From assembly GCA_004299705.1 (NCBI GenBank), contig SCQS01000017.1, forward strand, positions 1-64,000: 64,000 nt of DNA, written 5' to 3'. The DNA comes from Rhodanobacteraceae bacterium (GTDB lineage Bacteria; Pseudomonadota; Gammaproteobacteria; Xanthomonadales; Rhodanobacteraceae). The translations under genes and the position numbers were made by a program. The notes beneath the pieces were generated by a model that had not been told where the DNA came from, made no database searches, and saw only the letters and a program-made list of their open reading frames with translations. Positions 49,074 through 56,238 of this stretch are shown piece after piece (position 1 is the stretch's first letter; each line of letters opens with the position of its first letter).

Positions 49074-49153
49074 CCCGCTCTCCAGGTGCCGGCAAGTGCC
49101 GGGTTCTCAGCCAAGACGTGTGGCAGCCGACGAACCTGTTGCGAACGATCACC
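49074..49153 (-). promoter_or_regulatory. Leader element upstream of the antirestriction gene
   Basis: TGGTGATCGTTCGCAACA (49137-49143), 30 bases, GAACC with stem CCGGCA-CT-TGCCGG, then TGGAGA. Confidence 0.85.
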
Positions 49154-49171
49154 ATGCCGGAGCCAGAAACG

Positions 49172-49205
49172 GAAAACCCCCACCCGGCTGGCGGGTGGGG
49201 GTTGA
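49172..49205 (-). terminator. Terminator of the orphan leader transcript
   Basis: AACCCCCACCCG and CGGGTGGGGGTT pair on the minus strand; TTCCGTTTC follows. No long CDS ends here. Confidence 0.85.
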
Positions 49206-49247
49206 GTCGTTCGGTAGCCAGTGGCCACATCGAGGCGCGCTGCGCAG

Positions 49248-49298
49248 TCACCCTTCGTATGGAGGGAAAGGGGGAAGCTGGCAAGTCAGGCCGATCAT
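49248..49298 (-). CDS. 16-aa ORF in the orphan leader transcript
   Basis: MIGLTCQLPPFPPYEG, ATG 49298 with GGAGCAA 7 bases upstream. It lies between an otherwise geneless leader element and a terminator. It is the only frame with a fair ribosome-binding site in the transcript. Confidence 0.3.
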   Translation of the reverse strand: MIGLTCQLPPFPPYEG

Positions 49299-49404
49299 GG
49301 GCTTGCTCCGCTCATCATTGCGTCCGGTCTTGTCCGGTATCAGGGGTTACCCCTCATTGGGGTTTGGGCTTGGATCATGGCTAATTTTTCACGTCACGCT
49401 CTCC
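49299..49404. other. Gene-free segment of the orphan transcript
   Basis: The stretch 49206-49522 has no long ORF on either strand that I would support. Only very short frames follow the element. It could be an untranslated regulatory RNA. Confidence 0.4.
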
Positions 49405-49484
49405 AGCGGACCACGGCCGGCGGGTCACCGGGTTCATTTGGGAAGGCGGCCTGCCCCGTTCAGCAGCGTTGCGAGTCCGTACCA
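49405..49484 (-). promoter_or_regulatory. Orphan leader element
   Basis: GTGGTACGGACTCGCAACG (49467-49473), 30 bases, GAACC followed by a GC-rich stem, then TGGAGAG. No CDS starts behind it. Confidence 0.65.
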
Positions 49485-49522
49485 CGGGCGCGGCGACAGC
49501 CCGCCAGCAGCACATCGAAAAT

Positions 49523-49552
49523 GAAACGGCCCCGCGTGAGCAGGGCCGTTGG
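49523..49552 (-). terminator. Intrinsic terminator of the 49555 gene
   Basis: AACGGCCCTG and CGGGGCCGTT pair on the minus strand; TCATTTTC follows. Confidence 0.8.
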
Positions 49553-49554
49553 AG

Positions 49555-49701
49555 TCAAGAGAACAGGGCGTGCGCCAGATAGTGCACTCCCACGATCAGC
49601 GCGGTGCACGCAATCGTAGCTGCGATCGCACCGAGCGCTGCAGCGCGCATCATCTCCGCCTGGGTGTACATCCGGCGAATCGCCATCGGTTGCTGGGCCA
49701 T
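49555..49701 (-). CDS. Small single-pass membrane protein, 48 aa
   Basis: MAQQPMAIRRMYTQAEMMRA is followed by one hydrophobic helix (AALGAIAATIACTALIVGVHYLAHALF). TGGAGA precedes ATG 49701 behind a complete leader and a terminator follows, so it is a single small gene. Unknown. Confidence 0.65.
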   Translation of the reverse strand: MAQQPMAIRRMYTQAEMMRAAALGAIAATIACTALIVGVHYLAHALFS

Positions 49702-49785
49702 GATGATCTCCACTTCTCGCCGGCAGGATGCCGGGTTCGCCTTAAAGGGCGGCCGGCGACTGCTGACGTGTTGCGAGCGGTGCCC
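49702..49785 (-). promoter_or_regulatory. Leader element upstream of the 49701 gene
   Basis: TGGGCACCGCTCGCAACA (49769-49775), 30 bases, GAACC with stem CCGGCA-TCC-TGCCGG, then GTGGAGA. A model copy of the family. Confidence 0.9.
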
Positions 49786-49795
49786 AGACGTCGGA

Positions 49796-50185
49796 TCAGG
49801 CGGCTGCCGCGACAGCGGTAGGCTCGAGCTTGGCCAGCTCCGTCTCGCACTGCATAGCGCCCGCAGAATCGAGATTCGGGAAGTTGTACTTGCCGGAAAA
49901 CGGATTGAGCCGCGGCTGCGAAATAGCGGTGACGTTCTTTGCGCGCGCGACATCATGGAAGCGGACGTGGAGCCAGCCCGACATGAAAGTCGCGCGGTTC
50001 AACCGCTCGGCCGGGTAGTACCGGAAGAACGCCGGACCGGCGACGGTATCGAGCATGATGCCATCAGTCTTGATGCGCTCGAGATCGGCGATTTTCAGAT
50101 TGGCCCACGCAAGCCCGCAGGCGATCGCATGCAGGGCGTGCTCATCGGCAGCCTTGAGACTGCGTTGCACGGCGCTGATTTTCAT
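49796..50185 (-). CDS. Hypothetical protein, 129 aa
   Basis: MKISAVQRSLKAADEHALHA; helical N-terminus, beta-rich middle (FMSGWLHVRFHDVARAKN). No terminator separates it from the next leader. Unknown. Confidence 0.6.
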   Translation of the reverse strand: MKISAVQRSLKAADEHALHAIACGLAWANLKIADLERIKTDGIMLDTVAGPAFFRYYPAERLNRATFMSGWLHVRFHDVARAKNVTAISQPRLNPFSGKYNFPNLDSAGAMQCETELAKLEPTAVAAAA

Positions 50186-50270
50186 TGGGACGTCCTCGTA
50201 CCGGCGGAATTGCCGGGTTCATGCGATGTAACGCGGCGGCGCCAGACTGTTCCGTTGCGACAGATGCCCA
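50186..50270 (-). promoter_or_regulatory. Leader element upstream of the 50185 gene
   Basis: GGGCATCTGTCGCAACG (50253-50259), 32 bases, GAACC with stem CCGGC-AATTCC-GCCGG, then CGAGGAC. Confidence 0.85.
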
Positions 50271-50291
50271 CGCTCGCGCCGGCGCGCATGA

Positions 50292-50322
50292 CGAAAGAAG
50301 CCGATCCCGGAGGATCGGCTTC
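50292..50322 (-). terminator. Intrinsic terminator of the 50369 gene
   Basis: GAAGCCGATCC-TCC-GGGATCGGCTTC on the minus strand; TTTCG follows. Confidence 0.85.
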
Positions 50323-50368
50323 ATGGTTGCAGTGGCGTGATGCCAGGCGTGGCCTACCAGCCGATCCG

Positions 50369-50878
50369 TCACGCAGCTTTCGCGCCGCTCCGTTCGCGAT
50401 ACGGTGCGCCATCGGGCACCACGTAGAACCTCGCGAACCTACCGTCAGTGGAAAACAGCGTTGAAGCCATTTCGAGACCCGCGGACTCGAGGTGTGTGTC
50501 AACAACCACCTTGACCTCGTCGGGCAACGCCGCGTGCCGCCAGAGCACCAACACGCCCGTCGGTTGGCTCTTGTTGAGAAGGATGGCGAAATCCTTTCCA
50601 GGGAAGCTCTTGGGCAACCAGTGCCGGAGCACGCCGGCCGCGGCCGCGCATTCCATTTCGGCTGCGATTTGGAGGGCTTCAGACTCCGATGTGAAGGGCT
50701 TGCCCAGCCCGAATCCAACCGTGTTGTTGTGGTTGTCGCGGATCGTCCAGCCTGTGCTCTCGATGACCCAGTTCGCCTTGTCGGCGTTGCCGACGTACGG
50801 GATGGCTCCGTAGATACTCGCGGTCGCTTTCGTGACCGTGTTCCTGTAATGCTTCGCAGGGATTGCCTCGAAACGCAT
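50369..50878 (-). CDS. Hypothetical protein, 169 aa
   Basis: MRFEAIPAKHYRNTVTKATA; mixed fold with ANWVIESTGWTIRDN and a C-terminal FYVVPDGAP. The N-terminus may bind nucleic acid, but nothing diagnostic is seen. Complete leader with CGGAGA upstream. Confidence 0.6.
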   Translation of the reverse strand: MRFEAIPAKHYRNTVTKATASIYGAIPYVGNADKANWVIESTGWTIRDNHNNTVGFGLGKPFTSESEALQIAAEMECAAAAGVLRHWLPKSFPGKDFAILLNKSQPTGVLVLWRHAALPDEVKVVVDTHLESAGLEMASTLFSTDGRFARFYVVPDGAPYRERSGAKAA

Positions 50879-50959
50879 GGTGATCTCCGATCTCGCGAAG
50901 TGCGAGGTTCGAGCAGGGACGCCCACCCAAACAAACGATCACGTTGCGAGCGATTACCA
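50879..50959 (-). promoter_or_regulatory. Leader element upstream of the 50878 gene
   Basis: TGGTAATCGCTCGCAACG (50942-50948), 31 bases, GAACC with stem CTCGC-ACTTC-GCGAG, then CGGAGA. Both arms differ from the common form but pair. Confidence 0.85.
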
Positions 50960-50982
50960 GCTTCGGCGACGCGTCGATGGGC

Positions 50983-51064
50983 GCAATGACTTCGCGCAAC
51001 GCCTCCGCGCACTCCTGCCGGCACTCCGTCGTGAACCCGCCATCTTGGCGGCACGGAGAAATCC
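50983..51064 (+). promoter_or_regulatory. Leader element upstream of the 51065 gene, divergent copy
   Basis: GCAATGACTTCGCGCAACG (50995-51001), 31 bases, GAACC with stem CCGCCA-TCT-TGGCGG, then ACGGAGA. It lies back to back with the 50879 copy. Confidence 0.85.
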
Positions 51065-51523
51065 ATGAAAGGCGATCTCTACATCGCTGCCGAAAGCAGC
51101 AATTCGACGTATGACAACCCGCGCTGGTGCCGCATCCCGGCTTCCCATGTCGTGCCGCTGCTCAATGAACTGGCGCGCTGCCGCGAAATCATCCAGAAGT
51201 TCGGTGTCGCCGGCGTGCACGTCAATTTCAACGCTGCCGCGTGGGGGCCGAATGCCATTGCCGAAGACCTGGGCCTGGCCGCCTCCGAGCTTTTTGTTGG
51301 CCCGTACAACTTTCTGCTGCGTTCGTGGCCGGAAGGGCTCGCGCCAGTGGAGACGCATTACATGCCGGCCGAAGCATTCGAGGCAGCCGTCCGAGAAGGT
51401 CGACGCTGTTTCGTCTGCGATCCGCGCTTCGCGGAAACCGGACACGAGCGTGACGAAGCGAGCCTTCTGATGGCTGAAGCCGCGGATGATGAAGCCAAGT
51501 CGGAAACGGATGTGGCGGCATGA
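51065..51523 (+). CDS. Hypothetical protein, 152 aa
   Basis: MKGDLYIAAESSNSTYDNPR; Trp/Cys-containing with an acidic C-terminal tail (EAADDEAKSETDVAA). Overlaps the next gene (ATGA). Unknown. Confidence 0.6.
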   Translation: MKGDLYIAAESSNSTYDNPRWCRIPASHVVPLLNELARCREIIQKFGVAGVHVNFNAAAWGPNAIAEDLGLAASELFVGPYNFLLRSWPEGLAPVETHYMPAEAFEAAVREGRRCFVCDPRFAETGHERDEASLLMAEAADDEAKSETDVAA

Positions 51524-51966
51524 GCGGCGACACGCGGCCCGTCATCGTCACCGAACGCGGATGGCCCATGCACTTCGTTGGTGCGGCCGCCTGCACGTTT
51601 CGTCGCAACACGCTGTTGCGCTGCGGCGAGAATGCTGTCGTGGTCAGCTCTGTGGGTAACTACAGGCCACCCAGCCTCAACGGGGACTCATGCGAGATCG
51701 GCGTCCGCGCCTTCTACGAAACGCTGGCGCTGAGGGTCCACCGCGATGGACCGTACCTCGAGGGCGACCCCGACCAGCGCATCGAGTTCGAATCGCCAGG
51801 CATTCTCGGGCTGGACCCGGCCGTGGACACCTACGCCGACATGGCTGCCAACATCATGCACGATCGCGTGGTGGAGGAAGTCAGCGCCAGGTTGCTGGCC
51901 GGTGAACTCGTTTCACCGATCGCAGGGGCGGCCTCAGGAACAACGGAACTGCAGGCCTGCACTTGA
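51520..51966 (+). CDS. Hypothetical protein, 148 aa
   Basis: MSGDTRPVIVTERGWPMHFV; beta-rich N-terminal half (CTFRRNTLLRCGENAVVVSSV). ATG 51520 overlaps the previous stop. Ends at a strong terminator. Confidence 0.55.
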   Translation: MSGDTRPVIVTERGWPMHFVGAAACTFRRNTLLRCGENAVVVSSVGNYRPPSLNGDSCEIGVRAFYETLALRVHRDGPYLEGDPDQRIEFESPGILGLDPAVDTYADMAANIMHDRVVEEVSARLLAGELVSPIAGAASGTTELQACT

Positions 51967-51969
51967 AAC

Positions 51970-52006
51970 CACAACCCCGGCTCATGTAGCCGGGGTTGTT
52001 TTTTGT
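51970..52006 (+). terminator. Intrinsic terminator of the 51065-51966 pair
   Basis: CAACCCCGGCT and AGCCGGGGTTG pair, followed by TTTTTTG. Confidence 0.9.
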
Positions 52007-52042
52007 CTGGCGTGCGCGCGCCTCAACGCAACGGCGCCATAT

Positions 52043-52348
52043 TCAAGCACTACCGACCACAAAATTCGTGACTAAGCATTCCGCATTGGATCGCGTCATC
52101 CCAGCACGCTCCAGAGAAGACAAAATTCTGTCCAAGGGGACACCGGCCGCGACGCAGAAGCGGACACCGTCCTTACGCCCTTGACGAGCGTAGGCAATCA
52201 AGAGGTCTTGACCGCGGATCCACCTCTTCGAGAGGGCAGCGCCAAGAATTTTCCGCCTCCGGGTAACTGTTACGCCATGAAGACGCAATGACCAGAGCAG
52301 ACACATTGCGTAAGCGAAAGCAGCGGGACGACTCATCAACTCTTTCAT
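52043..52348 (-). CDS. Hypothetical protein, 101 aa
   Basis: MKELMSRPAAFAYAMCLLWS is a signal or membrane-like N-terminus; the rest is basic and helical. GGAGGCCC precedes ATG 52348 and a GAACC-like hairpin lies upstream without the CGCAACA part. Probably in one unit with the lipoprotein gene. Confidence 0.45.
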   Translation of the reverse strand: MKELMSRPAAFAYAMCLLWSLRLHGVTVTRRRKILGAALSKRWIRGQDLLIAYARQGRKDGVRFCVAAGVPLDRILSSLERAGMTRSNAECLVTNFVVGSA

Positions 52349-52393
52349 AGGGCCTCCGTGGCCGATTGCGGACAGGGTTCGCCGCTGCGCGAG

Positions 52394-52927
52394 TTAGAAA
52401 CAGGCCCGGATGATCTTGGGACCGTTGATCTGCCTTACGACCTCGGGCACCGACGTCGCCGCGCCAACCTTCCAGCACAAATAGGGATCGCGTTTCGATT
52501 CCACTGGTTCAAGCACCAGCGACTTCCCGGCGAGCAAACTGACGGCCGTGTCAGCCCATGTCACCGTGATTACGCCTGGCGTCGGACCCACGGAAACGCT
52601 GCGAACGATCGCTGTGCCATTCGGTTCCGTCGCATCCATGGGCTGCAGGACGATCTTGCCGTTCGGCAGCTTGCTATGACTCGTGTAGTAGTTGTAGACC
52701 TTGGTCGCGACGGGGTACTCTGCGTGCAGGCCCTCGGCGTACTGCTGTGCGGCCTTCTTCATTTCCTCCGACACCTGCTGGCAACCGCTGCTCGCAGATG
52801 AGGCGCACGGCTGTGCACCGATTTGCGAGACAGCGGCGCTCGATGCAGGCGCCGGCGCTCGGCCACAGCCACCCAATGCGACCACCACCGCGGCGATCGC
52901 GACGACACAACACAGTTCACGCTTCAT
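52394..52927 (-). CDS. Lipoprotein with pilin-like C-terminal domain
   Basis: 177 residues. MKRELCCVVAIAAVVVALGGC is a lipoprotein signal with Cys at about 21. The C-terminal half (KVYNYYTSHSKLPNGK, ITVTWADTAVSLLAGKSLVLEP) resembles the globular beta-sheet of type IV pilins, ending in a disulfide-like CWKVG...ACF pair. A pilin-like domain on a lipid anchor would be an unusual surface protein; the match is by eye. AGGAGAA precedes ATG 52927. Confidence 0.65.
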   Translation of the reverse strand: MKRELCCVVAIAAVVVALGGCGRAPAPASSAAVSQIGAQPCASSASSGCQQVSEEMKKAAQQYAEGLHAEYPVATKVYNYYTSHSKLPNGKIVLQPMDATEPNGTAIVRSVSVGPTPGVITVTWADTAVSLLAGKSLVLEPVESKRDPYLCWKVGAATSVPEVVRQINGPKIIRACF

Positions 52928-53060
52928 GCATTTCTCCTGTTCAGATGCACCACGTTGCTCATTCTGGGGCGGGCCGCGCCCGCGGTTACCAACCATCATC
53001 ACGGACCTGCCGATCAGGAACAGCGGCGCGAGAAACTTGGCCGCCATCCGCTCGCTCAGA

Positions 53061-53828
53061 TCAGTCGCCCCGTGCAATCGCCAGCCGCGCGGTTGCAGCT
53101 CGGTGCGCGTCGAGCGCCACTTCCGTACCGCCGGCGCGCGGAGCATCACCGTCCGCGGCCAGCAGCCCGTGCTTCAATGCGGCGGTGCGTACGAATCCTT
53201 CCATCAGGGCCGCACGCATCCTGCTGTTACGGCGCGTCAGTGCGTCGAGTTTGGCGTAATCCCATGAGAGCACCTGCACGTGCCTACGCGCAACGATCTT
53301 GCAAGGCGACCCGCTGAACTGCTGACGAGTGACGTAGCTCAATTCGCCCCACATGGCTGACGGCGTGCGCCTATAAACCTCTCCGGTGCTACGCGTCTCC
53401 GCGGCTTCACCTCGGGCAACCACTGACACCGCATCGGTTTCGGCGCCAAAATCGAGCATCGTTTCGCCATCGGAGAATTCGGTGACCTCCGCCTCACGGC
53501 GCAATCGCAACCAGTCACGCGAATGCATGGTCGGAAACGTCTCGACCATCAAGGCCCGGTCGTCGGGTGATAGCGCGACTTCCATTTCACCGCGCAGAGC
53601 TGTGGTCAGTCGTGATGCGTTGATGATCCAAAAAAGCGCAAGCCAGAACAGCACCAGCCACAATGGCCCGGAGGGCAGGGTGGCGTTGTAAACGAGGCCG
53701 AGCGTTCCCGATGCGATCGCAAGCATCCTCAGCCGAACCATGTCGGTCATGAGGTAGGCGCACGCCGAGCAGATGAAGCTCAGCATCCCGATACCGTTGA
53801 GCAACAGTGGCATGTCCAGATGAGCCAT
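53061..53828 (-). CDS. Popeye-domain-like membrane protein with cNMP-binding domain
   Basis: 255 residues. Three membrane segments (LLLNGIGMLSFICSACAYLM; LRMLAIASGTLGLVYNATLP; LWLVLFWLALFWIINASRL) are followed by a CRP-like cyclic-nucleotide-binding domain (EVTEFSDGETMLDFGAETDA, GELSY, YAKLDALTRRNSRM). This order, three helices then a cNMP-binding domain, is that of Popeye (POPDC) proteins, and the membrane part matches the 40681 protein. Animal POPDC proteins bind cAMP; the ligand here is not shown. ATG 53828 was chosen over a farther ATG at 53852. Confidence 0.72.
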   Translation of the reverse strand: MAHLDMPLLLNGIGMLSFICSACAYLMTDMVRLRMLAIASGTLGLVYNATLPSGPLWLVLFWLALFWIINASRLTTALRGEMEVALSPDDRALMVETFPTMHSRDWLRLRREAEVTEFSDGETMLDFGAETDAVSVVARGEAAETRSTGEVYRRTPSAMWGELSYVTRQQFSGSPCKIVARRHVQVLSWDYAKLDALTRRNSRMRAALMEGFVRTAALKHGLLAADGDAPRAGGTEVALDAHRAATARLAIARGD

Positions 53829-53871
53829 TAGACGAGCCGCCACCCATCCCAAGGATCAGCAGATGATTTCC

Positions 53872-54144
53872 TCATGGCGCCGCGGCTCTCGCCGTTGCGG
53901 CTTCGTCGACATCAGCAAAGTGGATTTCCGTCTGCTTGCCGACGAAATCGACCTCAATGGGTTCGCCGGTGGGCGTGGACTTTGAAACCACGAACCACCC
54001 ACGCGCCAGCAGGGATTTCACGGTGCCAGCCGCGACGCGACCTTGCCGGGCGACGCTTTTGTATCCGTGTCGGCAGCGCACCAGCGTGCCGCGCCGGGCA
54101 AGACGCATGGCCGCACGTTGAGCTTCGCTGAATTTGGCGCGCAC
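53872..54144 (-). CDS. Small basic protein, 90 aa
   Basis: GTG 54144 directly behind an operator-like site. The sequence KFSEAQRAAMRLARRGTLVRC suggests a small helical DNA-binding protein, with VAAGTVKSLLARGWFVV as possible recognition helix. Unknown. Confidence 0.5.
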   Translation of the reverse strand: MRAKFSEAQRAAMRLARRGTLVRCRHGYKSVARQGRVAAGTVKSLLARGWFVVSKSTPTGEPIEVDFVGKQTEIHFADVDEAATARAAAP

Positions 54145-54151
54145 AATTTAT

Positions 54152-54182
54152 GGTAACACGGTAACGAATGACCGCGTTACCG
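54152..54182. promoter_or_regulatory. Operator-like cluster between the 54144 gene and kfrA end
   Basis: GGTAACACGGTAACG (54152-54165) and CGCGTTACCG (54173-54182) give three half-sites in 31 bases. They lie in front of the 54144 gene and overlap the last codons of kfrA. Confidence 0.6.
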
Positions 54183-55343
54183 TGAGGCAGCGGCCTGCTG
54201 GCCATCGAGCGCATCAGCAGCCGCTACGAGCTCGGCGAAAAGGTCATCCTCCGCATCCATGGGGTGCTCCGGGTGATTCCGTACGCGATCCTCAATGCGG
54301 CGCATGAGCCGGCCGGTCTTGCGGTTGACGGCCTCCGCCTCGGCATCATCACGTCGCTTCGATGACTCGAGATCACGCAAGGTTTGCGCGAGCGCGTCGT
54401 GCCTGGCTGCCGCTTCGGCGAGGGCTGATCCTGCGCGCTCGGCGGCGCGCACGCGTTCCGCCATTTCGGTGGAGAGTTGCTGCTGCGCCATCGCAATTTC
54501 GGCTCTTGCGGCCTCGAGCTTGTCCTGAAGCGCCTTTTCAGCCTTCCCGTGGGCCGCTTCCACCGCTTTTGCCTCCTGCTCGAGACGGTCCGCGCGCCTA
54601 CACTCGCGGTCGTAGGCCGCGCCGGCGTCCTTGGCCTTCTCGCGCGCTTCGTCGATCCGCCTGGTCGCAAAAGCCAACTGGCCTTCGAGCGCTTCCCGCT
54701 CGTGCCGTCGCTCCGCGGATAGTCGGTCGATGGCGGCCGCATGTTTGTCGGATTCCGCCCGGGCCGCCGCGATGAACTGGGCACGCTCATCGGCCCGCGC
54801 AGCCTGTTCCGCCTCCAAGGCGGTAGCGAGGTCACGATGCGCCCGTTGCTCGGCCGCGAGGTCGGTTTCAAGCCTGGCGACCCGTTCGCGCGCCAGAGCA
54901 AGGTCGCTGTCGGACGTTGCGATAGCAGCCTCCAGTTCGCCGACTCTCACCGTCAGCGCGGCTTCCCGCGCCGCGGATTCGCGCACCGCTCGCTGGGCGG
55001 TCTCGCGATCTTCTTCGAACCCGGATCTCGCCTCCGTGCTGGCCAGCTCCCAGAGTCCCTTCATCGCGTTTTGGATGGCAGGGACCAGTGATTCCGGGAT
55101 TTCTGGGATGTCGACCTTTGCCCCAGCCTTCTGGAGGAAAGCCGCTTTCCACTCACCCAGCGCTGAATTGACCGTGTTCATGGACCCCCGCTGGATGAGG
55201 TCGCGGACACGCTGGCTGGAAGGCCAATCGCCGGCGAGGGCCATTTGGGTCGCAACCTCCCTGACCAGACCGCGGGTATCGGTCGGGTAGGAGGCCTTCA
55301 GCCGGTCGATCACGGCTTGGGGAACGCTCTGCTGGTTGGCCAC
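54177..55343 (-). CDS. kfrA: KfrA-like plasmid DNA-binding coiled-coil protein
   Basis: 388 residues. The N-terminal 110 residues contain the KfrA helix-turn-helix (VPQAVIDRLKASYPTDTRGLVREVATQM, RVRDLIQRGSMNTVNSALGEW), and the remainder is a long Ala/Arg/Glu-rich coiled coil (residues 110-340) with an acidic tail. KfrA of IncP plasmids is a repressor of its own operon and bridges the plasmid to partition. It is the best candidate for binding some of the dispersed operators; this is not shown by sequence. Its start lies 52 bases from a GTTAC-containing site. Confidence 0.9.
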   Translation of the reverse strand: MANQQSVPQAVIDRLKASYPTDTRGLVREVATQMALAGDWPSSQRVRDLIQRGSMNTVNSALGEWKAAFLQKAGAKVDIPEIPESLVPAIQNAMKGLWELASTEARSGFEEDRETAQRAVRESAAREAALTVRVGELEAAIATSDSDLALARERVARLETDLAAEQRAHRDLATALEAEQAARADERAQFIAAARAESDKHAAAIDRLSAERRHEREALEGQLAFATRRIDEAREKAKDAGAAYDRECRRADRLEQEAKAVEAAHGKAEKALQDKLEAARAEIAMAQQQLSTEMAERVRAAERAGSALAEAAARHDALAQTLRDLESSKRRDDAEAEAVNRKTGRLMRRIEDRVRNHPEHPMDAEDDLFAELVAAADALDGQQAAASR

Positions 55344-55400
55344 AAGCCCGTCTCCACTGTAATTCCTGACAGGGCGAATTGTACCAGCGCAAGGGAAAAT

Positions 55401-55417
55401 GAAACGAATTACGTTAC
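55401..55417. promoter_or_regulatory. GTTAC-containing site upstream of kfrA
   Basis: GAAACGAATTACGTTAC, with a GTAAC half-site in the minus orientation. Confidence 0.4.
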
Positions 55418-55461
55418 AAACACTACGATGAGACGGAAATGGCAGGCCTCCATCCGGTCAT

Positions 55462-55543
55462 GGGGATAGGCCGCAACGCGGCGCGCCCGGCAAGAAGGCA
55501 CCCCCGGCGAACCGGCCATCGCCGGCAACTATGGAGTCGAACC
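55462..55543 (+). promoter_or_regulatory. Leader element upstream of the 55544 gene
   Basis: GGGATAGGCCGCAACG (55472-55478), 30 bases, GAACC with stem CCGGC-CATC-GCCGG, then TGGAG. Confidence 0.85.
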
Positions 55544-56188
55544 GTGGAAAAAGAACTGGTGTTGAAAATCCTGGGCGCGATGGCTGCGGGTATCGACCCG
55601 ATCGCTGGCGATGTCGTGCCACCCGACCACGTCCTGCAGCAACCGGACGTGATCCGTGCTCTTCACGAAGCATTCTCGGCCGTTCAGCACAAGCGCGCGC
55701 CCCGCGCCCGCGAAGCCACAGCTACGAAGCAAGCACCACGCAAAACGTCCGCATCTGTACCGGCAGCAGGGCAGGGGTCGCAAATCCCGATGTCCATGCC
55801 GTCGCCGCAACAGCATGCGGAACCCTCGAACCGCGCGCCAGCAGCCGTGGCACCACGCAGCAAGCCGGCCTACCGGCCGTCGCTGGTGGCGCGCTGCGGC
55901 ATTCTGGTGGCAAACGCCCGCGCATCCCTGCTCGGGCCGAGCGACCCGGCCTTGAAGAGGCGCAAGCACTCGCCGAAGAGCAAACGCTGGACGCGTGAAG
56001 ACGCTCTCGAGGCGAAGCGCGCGTTCCTGGCCCACGAGACGGTCACCAGCATCGCAAGCCGCCTCGGGCACGACCGCGAAAGCGTCCTGTCGCTGTTCAA
56101 GTACATGGACCTGATCTCGGCCGAACAGGAGGTCCGTGGCATCGAGAGTTACCCGAGCCAACAGGCTCCCGTACGCAGGTCCGCGTGA
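55544..56188 (+). CDS. Hypothetical protein with C-terminal helix-turn-helix, 214 aa
   Basis: A short N-terminal domain (VEKELVLKILGAMAAGIDPI), a long Pro/Ser/Ala-rich linker (residues 50-140) and a C-terminal Myb-like helix-turn-helix (WTREDALEAKRAFLAHETVT and SIASRLGHDRESVLSLFKYM). GTG 55544 is preferred; the ATG at 55531 is in another frame. It may be a plasmid regulator; unknown family. Confidence 0.62.
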   Translation: MEKELVLKILGAMAAGIDPIAGDVVPPDHVLQQPDVIRALHEAFSAVQHKRAPRAREATATKQAPRKTSASVPAAGQGSQIPMSMPSPQQHAEPSNRAPAAVAPRSKPAYRPSLVARCGILVANARASLLGPSDPALKRRKHSPKSKRWTREDALEAKRAFLAHETVTSIASRLGHDRESVLSLFKYMDLISAEQEVRGIESYPSQQAPVRRSA

Positions 56189-56203
56189 CCCGCATTGCGA
56201 AAC

Positions 56204-56234
56204 GAAAAGCCGCCCCATCGCTGGGGCGGCTTTG
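56204..56234. terminator. Bidirectional intrinsic terminator
   Basis: AAGCCGCCCC-ATCGCT-GGGGCGGCTT followed by TGTAC; the minus strand ends TTTCG. Confidence 0.8.
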
Positions 56235-56238
56235 TACT

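Noticed and set aside
52255-52280. A GTAACTGTTACGCC palindrome as an operator
   Set aside because: It lies inside the coding part of the 52043 gene; a chance codon pattern is as likely.
53200-53820. Plus-strand frames opposite the Popeye-like gene
   Set aside because: No ribosome-binding sites and a composition typical of antisense shadows; the minus-strand protein has a coherent membrane plus cNMP architecture.
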